From: Winogradskyella sp.
Lineage (GTDB): Bacteria > Bacteroidota > Bacteroidia > Flavobacteriales > Flavobacteriaceae
DNA length: 48,174 nt
Direction of reading: 5' to 3'
NCBI GenBank assembly: GCA_004211785.1
Contig: SHBX01000023.1
Span: 1 to 48,174 of the forward strand
This document shows positions 41,813 through 48,174 of the stretch, piece by piece (the first letter of the stretch is position 1; every line of letters starts with the position of its first letter). Position numbers and translations under genes: made by a program. The notes below the pieces were generated by a model. That model was not told the DNA's origin, made no database searches, and saw only the letters and a program-made list of their open reading frames with translations.

Positions 41813-43843
41813 ATGCGATTTTTAGGTTTTTGTATGCTAATGTTATTCTTTGGCTTTGGTTGGACACAAACATTAGTTATCAACGAATTGGATGCCAATG
41901 ACCCAGGAACAGACGACGAGGAGTTTATTGAGATAAAATCCCTAACACCAAATTTTTCTACTGATGGATATATTTTAGTGTTTTTTAATGGTAATACTAC
42001 ATCTCAAGGTAATAACCTAAGTTACTTAGCAATAGATTTAAACGGAATGACAACAGATAGTAATGGTCTTTTGGTATTAGGAAACCTTAATGTTTCTCCT
42101 TTTCCGCAAGTTTTACTAACTAATGGTTTGTTTCAGAATGGTGCGGATGGAGTAGCCATATATCAAACTTCTATAGATAATTTTCCTGATAGGACAGTTG
42201 CTACTTCGGCGCCAGAATTTAATCTTACTGATGCCTTGGTATATGACACAGGTTCTAATAGTGCTGTTGATACAGATTTGCTAACTGCTTTAGGCGAAAC
42301 AACTCAGTATTTTGAAGGTTCAGATACTACCAAATCAATACAACGAAAAACAGATGGTACATACGAATCCAACCCACCTACACCAAGAGCAGAAAATGAC
42401 GGTAGCGGAATTATTTTTAACGCTATAGAGATTTCAACTTCTGCATTAGAATATAATGAAGGCGAAAGTTTCAGTATTACGTTTACGGCAAATCAAAATG
42501 TAACGTCAGATGTAAGCTTTAATATTTCATTGTCAAATGGAACATTTACAACCGGAGATTTTTCAGGTTCTACGAGTGTTACAATTCCTAATGGTCAAAA
42601 TACCGTAAGTACATTCATAACACTTCTTGACGACCCAAATGATGAAGGCGATGAAGAAATAGAAATTCAGTTTCTTAATTTAGTAGAGCCAATAATAGCA
42701 TCTAATAATTTTGTAAAAATCAGAGTCATAGATAATGACTTTACAATGACTGCTTGGGGAACACCATTAAATCCAACTTACGACCAAGTGATTAGTACAC
42801 AGCCAGCTGGTTATTACAGTAGTTTAAATGGAAAGGCAGGACAAGATTTACGAGATGCCGTACAAGCCATTATTGCAGACCCAAATGTTGTGAGAACCCA
42901 TAGTTATGCAGATGTTTTTAATATCCTGAAAATAGCTGACCAAAACCCTCTAAATTCTAACCAAGTTTGGTTGGTGTATACAGAAGAAGGGCGCTCAAAG
43001 TTAGACCAACAAAATTCTGGAATTAGTACAGGTAAGTGGAATAGAGAGCACACTTTTCCAAGGTCTCGAGGAGATTTTGACGATTGGGATGATTTTGATG
43101 ATTTTGCTACTGGTATAAATACGTTTATTACTACCAATGCAGATTCTACACGTCATGCCAATTCTGATGCGCATGCATTGAGAGCTGCTGATGCGAGTGA
43201 AAATAGTCGAAGAAGTAACCGTCACTACAGCAATAATTTTGTAACCACATCTGGTATTGGCGAATATAATGGACCAGCTGATGTGAATCCCGCTAATGGT
43301 ATTGGAGTGAGTTTTAGAGGAGATGTGGCACGAGGCGTTTTGTTTTTAGAACTACGTTATAATGGACTACAAATTGTTAATGGATTCCCTACATCTTCTG
43401 GAAGTACTTTTGACGGTCAATTAGGTGATTTAGCTACAATACTGCAATGGCATGAAGATGATGTTCCTGATGATTACGAAATGAATAGAAACAACATTGT
43501 TTATGATTGGCAACGTAACAGAAATCCATTAGTTGATTTACCAGACCTTGTAGATTATATTTGGGGAGATAAAGTTGGAATGGTTTTTAATGGTGCTTTG
43601 AGTACTAACGATAATGAGTTAGACCGATTTTCATTCTATCCTAACCCAACTCATAAGCAACTAACCTTTGAAGGTGTAACCTCTTCGACCATAATAGAAG
43701 TATTGTCCATTGAAGGACGAAAAATTGAAACATTAAAACCAGATAGCTCTAATAGTGTAGATGTTGATTTGACTTCAGGTTTGTATCTGCTAAAGTTTTC
43801 TGATGGTAGTCAAATAGAGACGAAGCGCTTAGTTATTAAATAA
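41813..43843 (+). CDS. Secreted endonuclease I family nuclease with lamin-tail, Calx-beta and T9SS type A domains
   Basis: A 676-residue exported nuclease. The signal peptide ends near GWTQ (residues 16-19). A lamin-tail domain (LVINELDANDPGTDDEEFIE onward, to about 190) and a Calx-beta domain (about 205-305, GDEEIEIQFLN) come first. The endonuclease I domain (about 330-595) has NREHTFPRS at 410-418 and DAHALRAAD, the His-containing metal site. The last about 75 residues (FYPNPTHKQLTFEG, GLYLLKFSDGS, KRLVIK) are a T9SS type A sorting signal. It should degrade extracellular DNA or RNA for phosphate and nucleotides (family-based inference). Confidence 0.92.
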   Translation: MRFLGFCMLMLFFGFGWTQTLVINELDANDPGTDDEEFIEIKSLTPNFSTDGYILVFFNGNTTSQGNNLSYLAIDLNGMTTDSNGLLVLGNLNVSPFPQVLLTNGLFQNGADGVAIYQTSIDNFPDRTVATSAPEFNLTDALVYDTGSNSAVDTDLLTALGETTQYFEGSDTTKSIQRKTDGTYESNPPTPRAENDGSGIIFNAIEISTSALEYNEGESFSITFTANQNVTSDVSFNISLSNGTFTTGDFSGSTSVTIPNGQNTVSTFITLLDDPNDEGDEEIEIQFLNLVEPIIASNNFVKIRVIDNDFTMTAWGTPLNPTYDQVISTQPAGYYSSLNGKAGQDLRDAVQAIIADPNVVRTHSYADVFNILKIADQNPLNSNQVWLVYTEEGRSKLDQQNSGISTGKWNREHTFPRSRGDFDDWDDFDDFATGINTFITTNADSTRHANSDAHALRAADASENSRRSNRHYSNNFVTTSGIGEYNGPADVNPANGIGVSFRGDVARGVLFLELRYNGLQIVNGFPTSSGSTFDGQLGDLATILQWHEDDVPDDYEMNRNNIVYDWQRNRNPLVDLPDLVDYIWGDKVGMVFNGALSTNDNELDRFSFYPNPTHKQLTFEGVTSSTIIEVLSIEGRKIETLKPDSSNSVDVDLTSGLYLLKFSDGSQIETKRLVIK

Positions 43844-43844
43844 T

Positions 43845-43880
43845 AAAAAAAGAGCCTGAACATTTGCCCAGGCTTTTTAT
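43845..43880. terminator. Bidirectional terminator between nuclease and M56 genes
   Basis: AGCCTG (43853-43858) and CAGGCT (43869-43874) form the stem core, extended by A-run/T-run pairing, for two converging genes. Confidence 0.82.
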
Positions 43881-43881
43881 T

Positions 43882-46146
43882 TTAGTAGCTAGAAGAAGTA
43901 ATGAGTTTTTTGCCTTTTTTGCCTACTAGTATTTTTGATATTCCATCGTCATCTTTCCAGCTGGCACTAGATTTAGCACCATTTTTGTCTGATAAAGAAA
44001 TTTTAATGCTAGTAATCTCTCCAGAATTATTTCTTCTAACTTTATTGAATTTTGCTGTAATATTATGTTCTGCTAGCTTGTTTTTATATAATTTTAGTTG
44101 CTCGTCAGAAGTATCTTTGGTTACGTAATAGAAAATTGCATTTTCACTTTCATACTCATCATCTACATAATGTATCCCAGATACTACTACTTTTACGTTA
44201 TCTGCTTTAACTGTATTCTTATCTTTAGTAAATATAACTATAGCCCCATCTTTAGCTTTTGCTCCATATAAGTCTTTTGCAGATTTATCTTTTAGTATGC
44301 TGATAGATTTTATGACATTGTAATCAATATCTTTTATTTTTATAGCATCCATAATCTCATTGTCAATTACTATTATTGGTTTTTTACCTGAGGCAATTAA
44401 TTTCTTTACTTCACCCTTAGATGACTTCTTAAAGGAATTTATAGAGTTGACTTTAGTTGATGTTTTCCAAGGTCCTTTTTCTTCTGTTTTAATTACAACA
44501 ACACCATCTTTAGCTGCTTTGCCATATAGTTTTATAGCTGATTTGTCTTTGATAATATCTATTGTTTTGATTTTACTTTGTTTTAGTTTTTTGAAATCTT
44601 TTTTAGATATGCGTTTGCCGTTTAATATGTAAATTGGATCGGTGACATTTGCATTTCTGATTTTTATTGAATCAGTTTTAATTGTAAATGAATTATTTCT
44701 AATCTTAACGTTACCATTAGCTTTAACTTTTTTGTTTACAGGTCTATTAAATACTATTGTGTCATTAGAGATAAATGTATATGAAGCTCTTACTTTTGGT
44801 TGACCTTCTACAATTACGATAGAGTCGGCATCAATTTCTATTTCATCTTCATTCTCATAAATTAGAAAGGTATTTCTATTTGGTTCTTCTTCAATTTCTT
44901 CCTCTTCAATAATTTCTATGATTGGCTCTTCTTCGACAACCTCATATACTTCATTAGTTATTGGCCCAACACTAACTGTACCGTCATCATCTTTTCTAAA
45001 ATAGAATGGTTTTATACCATCACTGTCTTCAGCCTTGTAGTTAGTCATGCCTTCATTAAATTTGAAAGAGATATCAATTTCTGTAATTAGGCCATCAGAA
45101 TTTCTTTCAATTTCATTAATAGTCATTGTTATGTCTTCTTTTGACAATAAAGATTCAATGTAACTGAAACCTTTTTTAGAGGTGTTTTTGTCTATAATTA
45201 CTTCAATTAATTTATCATCTATTGCAATAAAATTGTTTTTTGTGATTTCAGTTTCATAAAGATTAGGCTCTTCAATATTAGGTTCAGAAGAATCGATATA
45301 AATTTCTTTGGTGTTAAAACTCATTAAAAACACTACCAAGAGTGGTAAAATGAAAATGGACTTCCAACGATTAATTGATTTAGATCGGTTTTTTTGTAAC
45401 ATGAGGATTCGTTTTTTGATTAATGAATTGTAAAAATTTGATGTAAGATTTATATTTTGATTGCCAACACTTGCCTTTAATAATAGATGTTGGTAATTTT
45501 TCTCTGAAGCTGAACTGTTTTGTGCATTTTCATCAGCGATATATTCTAAATTTTGCTGAATGTCTTTATGGTAAAACCATATAAAAGGATTAAACCAGAA
45601 TAAAACACATGCCAATCTAGAGATAATAATATCTATAGAGTGCCATTGGCGTGCATGTACTTTTTCGTGATTAAGAATCAGTTTTAATTCTTCATCCGAA
45701 AATAAGTTTGGATTGTAAACAATCCATTTAAAAAATGAAAATGGAGAGATTTTATTTTTTACAATGACATAAGTGTAAATACCATCTTTGTCTTTTGAGT
45801 TTTTAAGCAAAAGAAATGCTAAAGAGCCAAATTGCAATAAAAATTGTATAAAGAAGACTATTATACCTATTAAGTAGACATTAGTTAATAATTGCAACCA
45901 ATCAAATGGTTTTGCTTGAGGAATGTTCTCAGCATAGCTTGCAAATGATATTGGAGTTTCTACTATTGTTATTGGCTCTGCAGTAATATAAACAGGTATA
46001 ACTATTAATGGTAAGATTAGTACAGTAACAAGGCCAACTAATAAAAACCAACGGTTATGATTAAAAAAAGTTTCCTTTTTAAGAAAGAGCACATAACCTA
46101 AATACATAAGCAAAATAAGAGCACTCGATTTTATTAAATATTCCAT
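43882..46146 (-). CDS. M56 (BlaR1/MecR1-like) sensor metallopeptidase with TonB-plug-like repeats
   Basis: A 754-residue membrane protein. Four helices lie in about 1-115 and 175-290. The zinc motif is HEKVH at 160-164, with Glu201/Asp205 in NLEYIADENA completing the M56 site. Outside the membrane is a long acidic region (about 290-500; several EEEP-type runs), then two copies of a segment like a TonB receptor plug: PIYILNGKRISKKDFKKL...IIKDKSAIKLYGKAAKDGVVV and KPIIVIDNEIMDAI...ILKDKSAKDLYGAKAKDGAIV. There is no penicillin-binding domain, so the signal is not a beta-lactam by the BlaR1 route. It follows blaI with a 1-nt gap and should cleave or inactivate that repressor (inference). Confidence 0.9.
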   Translation of the reverse strand: MEYLIKSSALILLMYLGYVLFLKKETFFNHNRWFLLVGLVTVLILPLIVIPVYITAEPITIVETPISFASYAENIPQAKPFDWLQLLTNVYLIGIIVFFIQFLLQFGSLAFLLLKNSKDKDGIYTYVIVKNKISPFSFFKWIVYNPNLFSDEELKLILNHEKVHARQWHSIDIIISRLACVLFWFNPFIWFYHKDIQQNLEYIADENAQNSSASEKNYQHLLLKASVGNQNINLTSNFYNSLIKKRILMLQKNRSKSINRWKSIFILPLLVVFLMSFNTKEIYIDSSEPNIEEPNLYETEITKNNFIAIDDKLIEVIIDKNTSKKGFSYIESLLSKEDITMTINEIERNSDGLITEIDISFKFNEGMTNYKAEDSDGIKPFYFRKDDDGTVSVGPITNEVYEVVEEEPIIEIIEEEEIEEEPNRNTFLIYENEDEIEIDADSIVIVEGQPKVRASYTFISNDTIVFNRPVNKKVKANGNVKIRNNSFTIKTDSIKIRNANVTDPIYILNGKRISKKDFKKLKQSKIKTIDIIKDKSAIKLYGKAAKDGVVVIKTEEKGPWKTSTKVNSINSFKKSSKGEVKKLIASGKKPIIVIDNEIMDAIKIKDIDYNVIKSISILKDKSAKDLYGAKAKDGAIVIFTKDKNTVKADNVKVVVSGIHYVDDEYESENAIFYYVTKDTSDEQLKLYKNKLAEHNITAKFNKVRRNNSGEITSIKISLSDKNGAKSSASWKDDDGISKILVGKKGKKLITSSSY

Positions 46147-46147
46147 C

Positions 46148-46507
46148 TTATTTTTTCTTTTCTATTAAAGCAATAATTTCTTTAAGTTCGTCCACACTAA
46201 TTTTTTCTTCTTTAGCAAAAAACGATACCATGTTTTTATAAGAATTATTGAAATAGTGGGCTATGGCAGTATTCATAAATTTGGCTTTATAATCTTCTTT
46301 ACTAACAATAGGGTAGTATTGGTGTGTCTTTCCGTAAGCATTGTAGGCAACATAGCCTTTCTCTTCAAGGTGTCTAATAATTGTCGATAGCGTATTGTAA
46401 TGTGGTTTGTCTTCTTTGATTTCTGCCAAAACATCTTTAACAAATGCTTTTTCTAATTGCCACAAAATGTGCATGATCTCTTCTTCCTTATTTGTTAGTT
46501 TTTGCAT
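46148..46507 (-). CDS. BlaI/MecI-family transcriptional repressor
   Basis: A 119-residue winged-helix repressor. KLTNKEEEIMHILWQLEKAF, then HYNTLSTIIRHLEEKGYVAY (recognition helix and wing) and the helical dimer domain are all present. It is the partner of the M56 sensor gene 1 nt downstream. A palindrome upstream is a good candidate operator, so autoregulation is likely. Confidence 0.93.
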   Translation of the reverse strand: MQKLTNKEEEIMHILWQLEKAFVKDVLAEIKEDKPHYNTLSTIIRHLEEKGYVAYNAYGKTHQYYPIVSKEDYKAKFMNTAIAHYFNNSYKNMVSFFAKEEKISVDELKEIIALIEKKK

Positions 46508-46542
46508 GGTCTACGTTTTTATTTATGAATATGATATCAAAT

Positions 46543-46583
46543 ATAACTATTTTTATAGTTATTAAACTGTTTTTATAGTTATT
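46543..46583. promoter_or_regulatory. Palindromic tandem operator upstream of blaI
   Basis: ATAACTAT-TTTT-ATAGTTAT (46543-46562) is a perfect 8-bp inverted repeat. CTnTTTTTATAGTTATT recurs 20 bp further (46567-46583), giving a second, imperfect palindrome (TAAACTGT/ATAGTTAT). It lies 36 nt outside the blaI start and faces the antiporter gene, so a BlaI dimer pair could control one or both. BlaI-type proteins bind such dyads (family knowledge). Confidence 0.72.
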
Positions 46584-46670
46584 TAACGAAAAATTTAGTT
46601 TTGATCCTTTAAAAAGAATAGAAGATATAGTTGAAAAGGAAATACTATCTTCGCAAAAAATTGAACTTAA

Positions 46671-47618
46671 ATGAATGTATTGCTCATAATTCTAGGATTG
46701 GTTTTACTAGTTGTTGGTGGGGAATTTTTGGTAAGAGCCTCAGTAGGATTATCTTTTAAACTCAAGCTATCTAAATTAGTTATTGGTATGACAGTTGTAT
46801 CTTTTGCAACATCTGCGCCAGAGCTGTTAGTGAGTTTGCAGGCAGCTTTAGATGGAGTGAGTGATATAGCTTTAGGAAACGTAATAGGATCTAATATTGC
46901 TAACATAGGGTTAGTTTTAGGTATAACTGCGATAATTTCGCCATTAATGGTAGATAGAGAGTTTTATAAACTCAATTGGCCAATGCTTATGTTTATGTCA
47001 TTTGCATTGTATTTCTTTTTGAATAATGATAATATGCTTTCTTCAGTTGAAGGCGCAATATTGTTTGCTGTTTTGGTTGTGTTCTTGTTTTTACTTATCA
47101 GAGATTCTCGAAAGAAAACAAAAGCAAGTATTGCAGAAGACGTTGATGAAAGTTTGGCAGTTGTTTCAAATTTTAAAATAGGAATTTGGCTTATTATTGG
47201 TGCTGCTGGTTTATATTTTGGTTCTGAGTGGTTAGTAGATGGTGCAAAAGGTTTTGCTAAGGCCGTTGGTATAAGTGATTATGCCATATCAGTAACAGTA
47301 ATAGCAATTGGAACAAGTGTGCCAGAATTAGCTGCATCTGTTATTGCCGCTCTTAAAAAGGAAAAAGCCATCTCTTTGGGTAATTTAATTGGGTCTAATA
47401 TATTTAATATTGCTTCTGTATTAGGGCTTACGGCAATGATAAAACCTATAGCTGTTGAATCTTCTAAGATTCTATCAACAAATATATTTTGGATGATTTG
47501 CTTTGCAGCGATTCTTATTCCATTAGTATTTTTTGGTAAAAGATTTACTATTGGACGTCGTAAAGGATTATTACTATTTATTGCTTACCTAATATTTGTA
47601 GGATTGGCATTTAGTTAA
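46671..47618 (+). CDS. Calcium/sodium antiporter, CaCA (YrbG) family
   Basis: A 315-residue inner-membrane exchanger with ten helices in two inverted halves. The two alpha-repeats are VSFATSAPELLVSLQAAL...GNVIGSNIANIGLVLG (about 43-85) and IAIGTSVPELAASVIAAL...GNLIGSNIFNIASVLG (about 214-256), holding the paired Glu residues that coordinate Ca2+/Na+. A charged cytoplasmic loop (about 145-165) separates the halves. It is divergent from blaI and shares its upstream region with it. Confidence 0.94.
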   Translation: MNVLLIILGLVLLVVGGEFLVRASVGLSFKLKLSKLVIGMTVVSFATSAPELLVSLQAALDGVSDIALGNVIGSNIANIGLVLGITAIISPLMVDREFYKLNWPMLMFMSFALYFFLNNDNMLSSVEGAILFAVLVVFLFLLIRDSRKKTKASIAEDVDESLAVVSNFKIGIWLIIGAAGLYFGSEWLVDGAKGFAKAVGISDYAISVTVIAIGTSVPELAASVIAALKKEKAISLGNLIGSNIFNIASVLGLTAMIKPIAVESSKILSTNIFWMICFAAILIPLVFFGKRFTIGRRKGLLLFIAYLIFVGLAFS

Positions 47619-47630
47619 TGATAGATTTAG

Positions 47631-47667
47631 ATAAAAAAAGCAGCTCATTTTGAGCTGCTTTTTTATT
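47631..47667. terminator. Bidirectional terminator
   Basis: AAAAAAGCAGCTCA (47634-47647) and TGAGCTGCTTTTTT (47651-47664) pair over 14 bp with a TTT loop, between the antiporter and the converging glutamine synthetase gene. Confidence 0.92.
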
Positions 47668-47684
47668 GATTATAACCAAATGTA

Positions 47685-48174
47685 TTAAGATATGTCTGCA
47701 GATTTTACTGTCTTAATAATACGTCCTGCAATTTTATATGGATCACCATTAGAAGCTGGTCTACGGTCTTCTAACCAACCTTTCCATCCTTTTTCTACTG
47801 TAATAATAGGAATACGGATTGAAGCACCTCTATCAGAAATACCATAAGAGAAATCATCAACATGAGCAGTTTCGTGTAATCCTGTTAAACGTTGGTCGTT
47901 ATACTCACCGTAAACTGCCATATGTTCTTTTACAACTGGTCTAAAAGCTTCACATATTTTTTCATATGTTGCTTGAGAGCCACAAGTTCTTAAAACTGTA
48001 TTTGAGAAGTTAGCATGCATTCCAGAACCATTCCAATCACCTTTTACTGGTTTTGGGTGGTACTCTATATAATAACCATATTGCTCTGTTAATCTATCTA
48101 ATAAGTAACGAGATACCCAAATCTCATCACCTGCTTTTTTAGCACCTTTGGCAAATAATTGATATTCCCATTGT
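47685..48174 (-). CDS. Glutamine synthetase, short (GSII-like) type, 3' part
   Basis: It makes glutamine from glutamate, ammonia and ATP. About 163 C-terminal residues are present; the 5' part lies beyond the window end. Visible motifs are QWEYQLFAKGAKKAGDEIWV, the glutamate-binding GDWNGSGMHANFS, LTGLHETAHVDDFSYGISDRGASIRIP (ATP-binding His and Arg residues) and EDRRPASNGDPYKIAGRI near the end. These resemble the small eukaryote-like (about 340-residue, beta-grasp) enzyme of Bacteroidota rather than GlnA type I or GlnN type III. An ATG at 48020 is internal. Confidence 0.93.
   Translation of the reverse strand, partial: QWEYQLFAKGAKKAGDEIWVSRYLLDRLTEQYGYYIEYHPKPVKGDWNGSGMHANFSNTVLRTCGSQATYEKICEAFRPVVKEHMAVYGEYNDQRLTGLHETAHVDDFSYGISDRGASIRIPIITVEKGWKGWLEDRRPASNGDPYKIAGRIIKTVKSADIS

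Noticed and set aside
43882..46507. Beta-lactam resistance system
   Set aside because: The BlaI/M56 pair lacks a penicillin-sensing domain and no beta-lactamase gene is linked, so resistance cannot be claimed. The serine hydrolases at 24-29 kb are not recognisable as true beta-lactamases.

Overview
The window is AT-rich DNA from a member of the Bacteroidota, most likely a marine Flavobacteriaceae (an inference; the genus cannot be fixed from sequence alone). The signs are type IX secretion sorting domains of both kinds (a gliding-motility type C-terminus at 1969-2221; type A C-termini at 30388 and 43843), TAnnTTTG -7 promoter elements, a Rho factor with a long Asn/Gln/Lys-rich insert, and families typical of the group (DUF4293, DUF3667, BT_3928, DUF1599).

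Core region, 1-21.5 kb. It opens inside a large secreted repeat protein that carries an in-frame stop at 8-10. Then come rho, a DUF4293 membrane protein, a phosphoesterase, truA and an ABC exporter. A minus-strand operon folP - cdaA - two DUF3667 proteins joins folate synthesis to c-di-AMP synthesis. After it lie a DUF1599 protein, a BT_3928/DoxX protein, a DppB-like permease with no ordinary start codon, tpiA, prmA, a HEIGH-motif lipoprotein protease and clpS. A five-gene minus-strand sulfur operon (two YeeE/YedE halves, a TSUP permease, a persulfide dioxygenase-rhodanese fusion and a small HMA protein) ends next to tRNA-Arg(ACG).

Accessory region, about 21.5-33.2 kb. It lies between tRNA-Arg and a 12-bp exact copy of that tRNA's 3' end at 33160-33171, which is followed at once by a terminator. 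I infer a tRNA-targeted genomic island that has lost its recombinase. It holds a TPR protein, a TonB-C-like protein, two AraC-type regulators, two serine beta-lactamase-like proteins (one lacking catalytic Ser and Tyr), small secreted proteins and at least four decayed gene fragments not previously delimited by intact ORFs.

Right part, 33.3-48.2 kb. A tightly packed five-gene operon (33320-41089) encodes a planctomycete-type cytochrome/DUF1549/DUF1553 protein, a Tat-type DUF1501 protein, a Tat-type beta-propeller, a lipoprotein and a membrane cytochrome protein. The last two share C-terminal modules. This is the best candidate for an undescribed extracytoplasmic system. It is followed by a 50-aa antisense small gene, a secreted endonuclease I with a type A sorting tail, a BlaI/M56 sensor pair with a palindromic operator, a Ca2+/Na+ antiporter and the 3' part of a glutamine synthetase.
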